Source: Bacteroidota bacterium (GTDB lineage Bacteria > Bacteroidota > Bacteroidia > Chitinophagales > Chitinophagaceae). Taken from it: a DNA stretch of 64,000 bases. A model generated the notes under the pieces. That model was not told the DNA's origin. It searched no databases and saw only the letters and a program-made list of their open reading frames with translations. This document shows positions 48,074 to 56,419 of this stretch, piece after piece (position 1 is the stretch's first letter; each line of letters begins with the position of its first letter). The translations under genes were made by a program, and so were the position numbers. The stretch is taken from contig JAEWKK010000013.1 in assembly GCA_023386045.1 (NCBI GenBank), positions 49,700 through 113,699 on the forward strand, in the 5' to 3' direction.

Positions 48074-48449
48074 AAGAACAGCCGGCATTCTGCGAGAGTT
48101 CTACTGATGTCTACTTTTAATGGAATGTAAGTGCTATGAGTGAGGGCGAGAGTAAGATATTTCCTCGCTCCCGCTCTCCATCCCACTCTTGTTTAATACT
48201 ATTAGTTTCCTTGTAAAAAATAAATCTATAAAGCTTCCAGTACTTCGGTCGTCTCCGTCCATACAGCTTTTCGAAAATGATAGCTTACATAAATTCCTGA
48301 CAGGAATTTTCTCTTGCTGCCTGTGACAGGATGGTAAAACTTCCGGTATGGTTGGTCCTGGAACTTTAAATATCAACAAGACTATATAACCGGAATTGCA
48401 GAATTTTGTAAATACTTAGTCCATGATCCCATATAAAAAATTTTAAACA
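48074..48449. other. Intergenic stretch with a possible gene fragment
   Basis: No complete gene. It contains a second copy of the CCTCGCTCCCGCTCT 15-mer (48163-48177) within an imperfect inverted repeat (about 48138-48186). On the minus strand 48226-48372 is open for 48 codons without a start, containing YRKFYHPVTGSKRKFLSGIY and VSYHFRKAVWTETTEVLEAL. This reads like a real protein C-terminus and may be a decayed gene end. Confidence 0.35.
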
Positions 48450-48902
48450 ATGGAACAAAGATTAGACTACGCAAAAGTTTACCCAGAAGCACTTAGAGCC
48501 ATGATGCAGCTCGAAAACTTTGCAGCCAATTCCGGACTTGAACATAGTTTATATGAACTCATTAAAACAAGGGCTTCCCAGATAAACGGCTGCGCCTATT
48601 GCCTGGACATGCATACCAAGGATGCCCGCAAAGCCGGTGAAACTGAGCAACGTTTGTATGCATTAAGCGCCTGGAGAGAAACCCCATTCTACTCCGAACG
48701 TGAGCGCGCTGCCCTGGAATGGACAGAAGCCCTGACTCTGATATCACAAAATGATGTACCCGACTCTATTTACAATTCAGTCCGAAAACATTTCGATGAA
48801 AAAGAAATCGTTGCACTGACCATGGCCGTTATTGTTATCAATGGATGGAATCGATTGGCCATCAGCTTTCGCACTGTTCCAGGTACGTATCAGCCAAAAT
48901 AA
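48450..48902 (+). CDS. AhpD-like carboxymuconolactone decarboxylase family protein
   Basis: 150 residues. The helical CMD fold has the redox motif CAYCLDMH with C48, C51 and H55, the same CxxCxxxH arrangement as alkylhydroperoxidase AhpD. YELIKTRASQINGC is the usual lead-in. It probably reduces peroxides or acts as a thiol-dependent antioxidant. It lies near an FMN reductase, DoxX and Crp-type regulators, a plausible redox-stress group. Confidence 0.9.
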   Translation: MEQRLDYAKVYPEALRAMMQLENFAANSGLEHSLYELIKTRASQINGCAYCLDMHTKDARKAGETEQRLYALSAWRETPFYSERERAALEWTEALTLISQNDVPDSIYNSVRKHFDEKEIVALTMAVIVINGWNRLAISFRTVPGTYQPK

Positions 48903-48977
48903 ACTTGTCTGAATAACGGGAGGAATACAACCAGACCCTGATTGGTTAATCTGGAAGAAACATCATTGCTTTACAAC

Positions 48978-49394
48978 ATGAAAGATGAGGCCTATTATAT
49001 AAATCGCTGTGAAGTTTTAGCAGAACAAGCTACCGCCAATGGCGAGTCTCCGGTTGGATCTTTAATAACAAAAGATGATGAGGTGATCAGTGAAGCTTTC
49101 GAGGCTTCAAAAACTAAATCGGACATCACCTGTCATGCTGAATTGGAAACTATCAGGCTTGCTGTCAAAAAACTAAGAACAAATGATCTGTCGGATTGTG
49201 TGCTTTATTCAACACACGAGCCTTGCGTTATGTGCTCCTATGCAATCAGGTTCCATCAAATCAAAAAGGTAGTTTATAAACATTCCACTGGATTTCTTGG
49301 GGGAATCTCTTCATCTATGCCCATTCTGCTAAATAAAGAAGTTCCACCACATTGGGGTAATATTCCCGTTATTGTTCACTTCAGAAATGAATAG
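48978..49394 (+). CDS. Nucleoside/cytidine-type deaminase (CDA superfamily)
   Basis: 138 residues from the ATG at 48978 (MKDEAYYINRCEVLAEQA); a TTG at 48942 is less likely. Zinc and catalytic motifs are intact: H53-A54-E55 in ITCHAELETI and P82-C83-V-M-C86 in EPCVMCSYAI. The remaining sequence (NGESPVGSLIT) fits the TadA/guanine-deaminase-like branch. It could deaminate a base, a nucleoside or a modified derivative. It is not a clear TadA, since the family-specific tail is different. Confidence 0.82.
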   Translation: MKDEAYYINRCEVLAEQATANGESPVGSLITKDDEVISEAFEASKTKSDITCHAELETIRLAVKKLRTNDLSDCVLYSTHEPCVMCSYAIRFHQIKKVVYKHSTGFLGGISSSMPILLNKEVPPHWGNIPVIVHFRNE

Positions 49395-49467
49395 AAACAT
49401 GCATTCAGATCCGGATCATTTTGATTAATCATCTGATAAATAAGCGGCTTATCCCAATCCTTACTTT

Positions 49468-49896
49468 TTACAGCACATGCTCCCGGAATTTTTTACTGTG
49501 ATACAAAAAAGGAATTCCAAAACAGGCCAGCAAACCAATGATCAATACAATGGGAACAAACAGCTCATGAAATTCTTTGTTCTGCAAGGGCACTTCAGAA
49601 CGATGAATACCATTTGCCAGTATCGCCATCAAGGCAGTGATCAAAAGAAAAAATACAATGAACAGGATCTCTCCTTTTTTCAAAAGCGTGAACAGGTAAT
49701 AAACAATTCCAAAAACCAGGAAAATGAGATTGACCGAAAAAATAAGAGTTGATATGTTGACATAACTGCTTAAAGAAAAATGCGTCTGGTCACGATAAAT
49801 CACATCGTAGAAAATGCAAAGAAGCGTAGCAACCAGTCCTGCAAAAAGGGCTGTAAGTAAAGACCTGGTAAAAGGCGAAATGTATCCGGAATCCAT
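49468..49896 (-). CDS. Four-span membrane protein of unknown function
   Basis: 142 residues, almost entirely membrane. The four spans are about LLTALFAGLVATLLCIFY, STLIFSVNLIFLVFGIVYYL, ILFIVFFLLITALMAILANG and LFVPIVLIIGLLACFGIPFL. No charged pore motif or known family is seen. It is transcribed divergently from the Fnr-type regulator, with about 146 bp between the starts holding a direct repeat. Confidence 0.65.
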   Translation of the reverse strand: MDSGYISPFTRSLLTALFAGLVATLLCIFYDVIYRDQTHFSLSSYVNISTLIFSVNLIFLVFGIVYYLFTLLKKGEILFIVFFLLITALMAILANGIHRSEVPLQNKEFHELFVPIVLIIGLLACFGIPFLYHSKKFREHVL

Positions 49897-49952
49897 AACT
49901 AGAATTTTGAAGTGAAGAAATTAAGATAAGCCAGCACAAATATCGTTAAAAC

Positions 49953-50020
49953 ATTGCCTAAGCCATGAATTATTTAGAAATTTTACAAATCAATCGCTGA
50001 TAAATATTGCCTGAGCCATG
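49953..50020. repeat. Imperfect direct repeat upstream of the Fnr-type gene
   Basis: ATTGCCTAAGCCATG (49953-49967) recurs as ATTGCCTGAGCCATG (50006-50020), 53 bp apart, each followed by an AT-rich (A/T)ATTATTT-like tract. The spacing equals about five helical turns. It could be a pair of regulator sites or a small promoter duplication. Confidence 0.45.
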
Positions 50021-50030
50021 TTATTTTGGC

Positions 50031-50038
50031 TACCTTTG
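50031..50038 (+). promoter_or_regulatory. -7 box (TACCTTTG) next to the Fnr-type start codon
   Basis: Exact TAnnTTTG ending 4 nt before the ATG at 50043, with a TTG at 50007-50009 about 21 nt upstream. If used, the mRNA would be leaderless or nearly so; alternatively it would suggest a start further downstream. Confidence 0.4.
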
Positions 50039-50042
50039 CCCC

Positions 50043-50717
50043 ATGCAAACGGGAAGTTGTGAGCTCGATAAATGTTTTTTATGCCATCATTGTTTACCGG
50101 AATGGAAGAGCCTGATATCCCTGCATAAAACAACCTTTGTTTTTAAGAAAGGACAAAAGATCTTCAAAGAAGGTGATCCTGTTGAGGGAATGTTCTTCGT
50201 TAATGAAGGCACAGTTAAGGTGACCATGAAATGGGAAGACCAGAAAGATCTTTTACTTCGGTTTGCTACCAGTGGAGATGTTCTGGGGCATCGTGGACTG
50301 GGTGGCATCCCTGCCTATCCTATCACTGCAACAGCACTTGAAGAAACCAAAGTTTGTTTTATCAATAACCAGTTTTTAGAAACCACGCTTACAACCAATA
50401 CCCGCTTCACCTACCAGTTAATGCAATTGTATGCTTCTGAATTACAGAAAGCAGAGCAAAGAATGAGGGACCTTGCCCACCGTGAAGTAAAGGGTCGTAT
50501 TGCGCTGGCCTTACTGGAGATCGATAATTTATTTGGTAAAACTGAAGGCCAGTTCACTACTGTTCCTCTTACCAGGCAGGACATAGCAGCTTATGCAGGC
50601 ACTACCTATGAAACAGTTTTCAAATTTTTTAATGAGCTCACCCACCGGAATATTCTTTCCACCGCAGGTAAAAATTTAAAGATCAACGACCGCAAGGCCC
50701 TGGAAAGTTTTATCTAA
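50043..50717 (+). CDS. Fnr-like regulator with N-terminal cysteine cluster
   Basis: 224 residues from the ATG at 50043 (MQTGSCELDKCFLCHHC). The N-terminus has four close cysteines, C6, C11, C14 and C17, spaced like an oxygen-sensing iron-sulfur site. A cyclic-nucleotide-binding-type beta-roll follows (FKKGQKIFKEGDPVEGMFFV), then the dimer helix and a winged helix with LTRQDIAAYAGTTYETVFKF as recognition helix. It probably switches respiratory or stress genes with oxygen or redox state (inference). It is 24 nt upstream of a ClC transporter gene on the same strand. Confidence 0.87.
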   Translation: MQTGSCELDKCFLCHHCLPEWKSLISLHKTTFVFKKGQKIFKEGDPVEGMFFVNEGTVKVTMKWEDQKDLLLRFATSGDVLGHRGLGGIPAYPITATALEETKVCFINNQFLETTLTTNTRFTYQLMQLYASELQKAEQRMRDLAHREVKGRIALALLEIDNLFGKTEGQFTTVPLTRQDIAAYAGTTYETVFKFFNELTHRNILSTAGKNLKINDRKALESFI

Positions 50718-50741
50718 TAAATACAGAACAGCAGATTTATT

Positions 50742-52649
50742 ATGACGATGACGCAGAACGACAACGACATTCACAACCGCATTCCTATTTCCGTAGCCCT
50801 CAACCAGGAATTTAACCAGCAGGAATTAAGTCCTGTGCAACACGCTGATAAAAAAAGATTATTGTATATCGCTTCGCTTGCAATTGGAATTGCAGCCATT
50901 ATCAGCGTACTGGCCAAAGGGCTGATCTACCTGATCAACCTGATCACCAATCTTTCTTTTTATCAAAGCTTTTCACTGGCCAACACTTCACCCGCAAATA
51001 ATACCATGGGCTGGTGGGTTGTGCTGGTACCAGCTCTTGGAGGTCTCCTGGTAGGATTAATGGCGCTATATGGATCTAAAGCCATTCGGGGACATGGCAT
51101 ACCGGAAGCTATGGAACAAATTCTAACGAACAAAAGCAGGATACGTCCATCAATTACTTACCTCAAACCTTTGTCCTCTGCCATCTCCATTGGAACTGGT
51201 GGTCCTTTTGGAGCCGAAGGTCCTATCATTGCAACAGGTGGAGCCTTGGGTTCAACCATTGGACAGGTCTTCCATATCAGTCCCTATGAACGTAAAGTAT
51301 TACTTGCTTCAGGCGCTACAGCTGGTATGTCTGCAATATTTGGAAGTCCTATTGCAGCCATCTTTCTGGCGATTGAATTATTACTCTTCGAATTCTCTCC
51401 TCGTTCCATTATTCCGGTAGCGCTTGCCTGCATAACGGGTGCTGCCGGTCACCATTTGTTGTTTGAAACAGGCCCGGTTTTTCCCATGCCATTTATATCA
51501 ATGCCAGGCAATGAAGCGTTGGCTGTTTATAGTGTCATGGGTATTGTGATTGGTTTGTTGTCTGCTGGAGTTACCAGGATCGTATATGTTATAGAAGATG
51601 CTTTTGAAAAACTTCCGGTGCATTGGATGTGGTGGCCCATGATTGGAGGACTTGCCGTAGGATTGATCGGTTATTTTGCACCTCGCACCTTAGGTGTTGG
51701 ATACGATAATATTACGGATCTCCTGTCGGGCAGGATGGCAATTGGTATTGCAGCTTCATTATGTCTTTTTAAATTTATTTCCTGGTCCATTGCTCTTGGC
51801 AGTGGTACATCAGGCGGTACGTTGGCACCGCTGCTTACAATAGGTGGCGGCACCGGATTATTACTTGGTGCAGTAGCCCAGTACTGGTTTCCTGGTTCCG
51901 GAATTTCACTGGCGTTGGCAGCCCTGATCGGAATGTCTGCAATGTTTGCTGGTGCTTCCAGAGCCTTGCTTACTTCTATCATTTTTGCTATTGAAACTAC
52001 TGTCCAGGGTAATGCACTACTACCCTTATTAGCCGGCTGCATCGCTTCTTACGCAGTGTCTTACCTGTTGATGAAAAATACCATCATGACAGAAAAAATC
52101 GCAAGACGCGGCATTACCACACCACATATTTATGAACCAGACATTTTATACCACATTAAAGTAGAACAGGCACTGAGAGCTGATGCGGTCATAATCTCTC
52201 ACCTTGCAACACTTGCAGAGATCAGGGCCTGGATATCCAAACATAAAAATCAACAACAAAATTTTTACGTCGTTACTGATGATCAAGGAAATTTCAGGGG
52301 GATTGTGAGCTCATCAAGTTTGTTCAGTCTTCATCATAATAAAGATGCTACGATTGATTCGCTCATCAAAAGAAAAACTACCATTATAAACAGCGAGGAT
52401 AGTTTAAAAACAGCCGTGGAAATCATGGCCCGTGAAAACCTGGATGTATTACCGGTTCAGGCATCTGGAAAAAACAAAATTATCGGCATCCTGTCGTACC
52501 GTGATATCCTTCAGGTTTACAGGCACCGGCTTGATGATCACCAGCAAATGGTTTCAATCTCGTTGAAAAGAAGAACTCTTAAAATCTTTTTGCATGGGAG
52601 AAAAAAGCTATCCAGGATTAAAGTGGAAGATATCAATACCGACAATTAA
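50742..52649 (+). CDS. ClC-family anion transporter with C-terminal CBS pair
   Basis: 635 residues. The ClC core (about 40-450) has GHGIPEAM (117-124) at the first selectivity loop, GGPFGAEGP (153-161) with E159 as the gating glutamate, and GSGTSGGTLAP. The Ser of the usual GSGIP motif is replaced by His. The cytoplasmic C-terminus carries two CBS repeats (HLATLAEIRAWISKHKNQQQ, then AVEIMARENLDVLPVQASGK and IIGILSYRDILQVY). It probably exchanges chloride (or another anion) for protons. Co-transcription with the Fnr-type regulator suggests redox control. Confidence 0.9.
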   Translation: MTMTQNDNDIHNRIPISVALNQEFNQQELSPVQHADKKRLLYIASLAIGIAAIISVLAKGLIYLINLITNLSFYQSFSLANTSPANNTMGWWVVLVPALGGLLVGLMALYGSKAIRGHGIPEAMEQILTNKSRIRPSITYLKPLSSAISIGTGGPFGAEGPIIATGGALGSTIGQVFHISPYERKVLLASGATAGMSAIFGSPIAAIFLAIELLLFEFSPRSIIPVALACITGAAGHHLLFETGPVFPMPFISMPGNEALAVYSVMGIVIGLLSAGVTRIVYVIEDAFEKLPVHWMWWPMIGGLAVGLIGYFAPRTLGVGYDNITDLLSGRMAIGIAASLCLFKFISWSIALGSGTSGGTLAPLLTIGGGTGLLLGAVAQYWFPGSGISLALAALIGMSAMFAGASRALLTSIIFAIETTVQGNALLPLLAGCIASYAVSYLLMKNTIMTEKIARRGITTPHIYEPDILYHIKVEQALRADAVIISHLATLAEIRAWISKHKNQQQNFYVVTDDQGNFRGIVSSSSLFSLHHNKDATIDSLIKRKTTIINSEDSLKTAVEIMARENLDVLPVQASGKNKIIGILSYRDILQVYRHRLDDHQQMVSISLKRRTLKIFLHGRKKLSRIKVEDINTDN

Positions 52650-52685
52650 AAATATTGCCTGTTTTAACATTTAAAAATTACGGTC

Positions 52686-53123
52686 ATGATCAATCAATTT
52701 AAAAATTTATCAGAAGAAGAAAAAGCTTTGCTTTTAAAAGCACCAGTCCTGGTTTCAGTTTTAGCTTCCAGCTCTTTTGGTGAATTGAATCAAACCCAGA
52801 AAAAAGATGCGATCAAACTGGCGCATTTGAAAACATTTACTGCAGACCCTTTACTACTTCCCTATTACCATGAAGTTGAAAAAGGATTCACAAGTGAATT
52901 TGAAGAAGCAGTGATTAAATATTTTCCTTTTGATGATTCAAAAAGATACGCCCTCAAAAAAGAAATTGACAGGGTACAGCAAATACTGGCAAAACTTGAT
53001 CCCGCTTATGCTAAGAAGTTGAATAAAAGTTTGCATGGATATGCTGATCATGTAAAGCGTTCCACGCACAGTGTTTTCCAGGATTTCCTGATTCCGCTGC
53101 ATATCCAGGGTTGGAATGATTAA
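52686..53123 (+). CDS. Small helical protein of unknown function
   Basis: 145 residues, mostly amphipathic helix. It begins MINQFKNLSEEEKALLLKAP and continues with VLASSSFGELNQTQKKDAIK, LLPYYHEVEKGF and a C-terminal LHGYADHVKRSTHSVFQDFL. No membrane span or signal peptide. The helical layout suggests a small soluble bundle, a little like tellurite-resistance TerB domains, but no signature was confirmed. It follows the ClC gene by 36 nt. Confidence 0.65.
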   Translation: MINQFKNLSEEEKALLLKAPVLVSVLASSSFGELNQTQKKDAIKLAHLKTFTADPLLLPYYHEVEKGFTSEFEEAVIKYFPFDDSKRYALKKEIDRVQQILAKLDPAYAKKLNKSLHGYADHVKRSTHSVFQDFLIPLHIQGWND

Positions 53124-53240
53124 ATTCTCTCTACAATTGATCTTTCCAGGCCTTTATGCTCAATTTAAATATGCTTCTTTTATAAATTCTCCATGTTTTT
53201 CTTAGACAATACAAAGTCAATTTTTATCTTAGAGCAGATT

Positions 53241-53279
53241 AGTTTCGATTAGATGGTTCTGTAAAAGCTGATCGAAACT
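53241..53279. promoter_or_regulatory. Inverted repeat upstream of the AsmA-like gene
   Basis: AGTTTCGAT (53241-53249) and ATCGAAACT (53271-53279) form a perfect 9-21-9 inverted repeat that ends 3 nt before the ATG at 53283. It may hide the start codon in a hairpin or act as an operator. Confidence 0.4.
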
Positions 53280-53282
53280 CCA

Positions 53283-56200
53283 ATGCTAAATTCTATGAAA
53301 AAAATCCTGAAGATCACGGGTATATCCCTACTCTCATTGCTCCTGCTTGCCTTGATCATTCCCTATTTATTTAAAGGCCAGATTGTAAGTTATATCAAGA
53401 AAGAAATCAACAATAGCCTGATGGCCAGGGTTGATTTTGAAGACGTAAACATTTCCCTGCTCAGAAGTTTCCCAAAGCTTTCGGTAAAGCTGGAAAATCT
53501 CTATGTTGCCGGGATCAAAGAATTTGAAAAAGACACGCTGATCTCTGCTTCGTCTATTGATGCTTCGGTTAATTTATTAAGTCTTTTTGATGCCAATGAC
53601 ATGAAGATCTATGGTATTCACCTGAACCAGCCCAGGATTCATGCTCTCGTCAATAAGGAAGGTAAAGCCAACTGGGACATCATGAAAACAGATTCCACTT
53701 CTTATTCAAAAGAAGAAAAGTCTGACGGCGGCTTCAAACTCAACCTCGAGAAATACTCAATCCGCAATGGTTATATTCTTTATAAAGACGAAGCCAGCCT
53801 GATGAGTGCTGAACTTGTTGACTTAAACCATGAAGGAAGTGGCGACCTTAGTTCTGAAATATTTACGCTGGCTACATCAACAAATGCAGGCAGTGTAAAT
53901 TTTGTTTATGAAGGCATTCCTTATTTGGCCCAGGTTAAAACTAATATTAATGGTGATATCTCAGTGAACAACAGCAATAGCCGTTATGAATTCTCAACAG
54001 AAGATATCATGGTCAATAACCTGAAACTTTCCGCTGCAGGTTTTTTCCAGCTGACCAATGACAGCACCTATGACATGGACATCAAATTCAAAACACCTTC
54101 CAATGAATTCAGGGATATTCTTTCTCTTATACCTGTGATTTATCAGAAAGATTTCAGCGATCTGAAATCCAGTGGGAAGGCCAGTCTGCAGGGTTTTGTG
54201 AAAGGAAGCTACAGTTCTCAAAAGATGCCTGCCTACCAGGTTAACCTTGAAGTAAAAGATGGATCCTTTCAATATCCCGATTTGCCAAAACCAGTAAAAA
54301 ATATTCAGCTATCGATGAACGTCCATAACCCGGACGGATTAAATGATCACCTGGTAGTGGATATTCCAAAGGGACACTTCGAAATGGACAATGAACCTTT
54401 TGATTTACGTGTTTTATTCAGAAATCCAGAAACTTCAAAATATGTTGATGCGTTTTTAAAAGGAAGGATTGATCTCGCCAACATCAGTCAGTTTATAAAA
54501 CTGGAAAAGGGAACCAGTTTGTCAGGTCTCCTATCAGCTGACATATTCGCTAAAGGCAATCTTTCTGCTCTACAAGAACAGGAAGGAAATTTCAACGCAG
54601 GAGGTTTTCTTGAAATTCGAAAGCTTTTCTATGCTTCTTCTTCCCTGCCACAGCCTGTACAAAATGGAAACCTTAGCATCAACCTGGAAAACAGTGGAGG
54701 CGTTGCAGATAATACCACCATCAAAATTTCTGAAGCTCACATTGAATTGGGCAAGGACCCTCTTGATTTCAACTTGCTGTTAAGCAGGCCTGTTAGTTCC
54801 ATGGAATTCTCAGGAAACTTAAAAGGAAGGTTTACCCTGGACAATATCAAACAATTTATGGAGCTTGATCCCGGAACCAGTGTTACCGGAAATTTACAAA
54901 CAGATCTCAGTTTTTCAGGTAATAAAACTGCCATAGACCATCAGGATTACGAAAAGATACATCTTGCAGGAAGAGTCAATCTGGATAATATGAAGTATGT
55001 ATCGAAAGATTATCCTGGTGGCGTAAACATCAGTAAAACAGAACTTGATTTCACTCCATCAAATGTAAAATTAAACAACATGGAAGCTGAGATGATGGGC
55101 ACTCATCTTTCAGCATCTGGTCTTCTCAATAATTTATTGGGATATGTGATGAAAGACCAGTTACTGGAAGGAAGATTGAATCTCGCGGCAGATAAGATCA
55201 ATCTCAATGAATGGATGGGAACTGATACATCAACAAGTACTGCAACTGCATCAGCACAACCTTTCCAGGTACCGGCCAATATCAGCTTTATCCTTGATGC
55301 AAAAGCAGGTCAGGTAAAATATGATAAGGTGGATTACAAAAATGTTAGAGGAACACTGGTTGTAAAAAATGAAACAGTTCAATTACAGAATATGGCCATG
55401 GAGGCATTAGATGGAACTATTGCTCTATCCGGAACCTATTCCACTAAAGAAAATAAAATGCAGCCAGGAATAGCCTTAACCTATGATGTACAAAACATCG
55501 ATATCCAAAAAGCTTTCAACGCTTACAATACCGTGCAGAAGCTGGCACCTGTTGGACAATACCTCGCAGGGAAGATCAGTTCCAAATTATCATTAACAGG
55601 AAAGCTGGGTGGCGATATGATGCCCGACCTCAATTCTCTTACGGGCAGTGGAAACATGCTGTTGATTGAAGGAGCACTGAAAAAGTTCAAACCTCTTGAA
55701 ACGCTTGCCAGTACTTTACAGGTAAATGAACTGAAAGAAATAACCATGAAGGATGTAAAGAACTATATAGAATTCACCAATGGAAAAGTACTGATCAAAC
55801 CCTTCCCTGTTAAAGTAAAAGACATTGACATGCAGATTGGCGGTATGCATGGCTTTGACCAGAGTCTTGACTACATCATTCAAATGAAGCTCCCACGAAA
55901 ATACCTGGGCGAAAAAGGAAATTCACTGGTCAACAACCTGGCTTCAGAAGCATCTGGTAAAGGTCTGCCAGTACAAATGGGCGAAACAGTGAATCTATCG
56001 ATTAAAATGGGCGGAAACATTAGCCAGCCTTCTGTCAGCACCAATCTGAAAGAATCTGCAGGTGATATGACCAAAGAACTGAAACAGCAGGCTACAGATT
56101 TCGCCAGGGCAAAAATGGACAGCACCAAACAAACTATCCGGGACTCTGCCAATAACGTAAAAAAGCAACTGGCAGACGATCTGAAAGGTGAATTCAAAAA

Positions 56201-56339
56201 GCAGTTCCTGGCAGGCGATTCAGGTAGTAAAAAAGAAGCACCATTGCAGGAAACAAAAAAGAAAGCAGAGGCTACTATCAAGAACACCGTCAATGATCTG
56301 TTTAAGAAGAAAAAATCTTCAAATAATAATCCTGAATAA
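53283..56339 (+). CDS. AsmA-like inner-membrane protein
   Basis: 1018 residues; an ATG at 53295 is an alternative start. One N-terminal membrane span (ITGISLLSLLLLALIIPYLF) is followed by a long beta-rich periplasmic part with AsmA-type phrases: RVDFEDVNISLLRSFPKLSV, then repeats resembling LKGRFTLDNIKQFMELDPGT. The C-terminal 120 residues are charged and helical (KKQLADDLKGEFKKQFLA), low in complexity. AsmA/TamB-like proteins form periplasmic bridges for phospholipid transport and outer-membrane assembly; that role is inferred. It is a single gene with its own upstream inverted repeat. Confidence 0.85.
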   Translation: MLNSMKKILKITGISLLSLLLLALIIPYLFKGQIVSYIKKEINNSLMARVDFEDVNISLLRSFPKLSVKLENLYVAGIKEFEKDTLISASSIDASVNLLSLFDANDMKIYGIHLNQPRIHALVNKEGKANWDIMKTDSTSYSKEEKSDGGFKLNLEKYSIRNGYILYKDEASLMSAELVDLNHEGSGDLSSEIFTLATSTNAGSVNFVYEGIPYLAQVKTNINGDISVNNSNSRYEFSTEDIMVNNLKLSAAGFFQLTNDSTYDMDIKFKTPSNEFRDILSLIPVIYQKDFSDLKSSGKASLQGFVKGSYSSQKMPAYQVNLEVKDGSFQYPDLPKPVKNIQLSMNVHNPDGLNDHLVVDIPKGHFEMDNEPFDLRVLFRNPETSKYVDAFLKGRIDLANISQFIKLEKGTSLSGLLSADIFAKGNLSALQEQEGNFNAGGFLEIRKLFYASSSLPQPVQNGNLSINLENSGGVADNTTIKISEAHIELGKDPLDFNLLLSRPVSSMEFSGNLKGRFTLDNIKQFMELDPGTSVTGNLQTDLSFSGNKTAIDHQDYEKIHLAGRVNLDNMKYVSKDYPGGVNISKTELDFTPSNVKLNNMEAEMMGTHLSASGLLNNLLGYVMKDQLLEGRLNLAADKINLNEWMGTDTSTSTATASAQPFQVPANISFILDAKAGQVKYDKVDYKNVRGTLVVKNETVQLQNMAMEALDGTIALSGTYSTKENKMQPGIALTYDVQNIDIQKAFNAYNTVQKLAPVGQYLAGKISSKLSLTGKLGGDMMPDLNSLTGSGNMLLIEGALKKFKPLETLASTLQVNELKEITMKDVKNYIEFTNGKVLIKPFPVKVKDIDMQIGGMHGFDQSLDYIIQMKLPRKYLGEKGNSLVNNLASEASGKGLPVQMGETVNLSIKMGGNISQPSVSTNLKESAGDMTKELKQQATDFARAKMDSTKQTIRDSANNVKKQLADDLKGEFKKQFLAGDSGSKKEAPLQETKKKAEATIKNTVNDLFKKKKSSNNNPE

Positions 56340-56419
56340 AAAATTGGAGATGATGATATGGTCAGTGAATAATCGATACTTTTATTAGGCATTGATTTGC
56401 TTCACCCCAATCATTTGAA

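Noticed and set aside
48134..48379. 81-codon open frame on the minus strand
   Set aside because: It is in a different frame from the more protein-like fragment at 48226-48372 and has no recognisable features.
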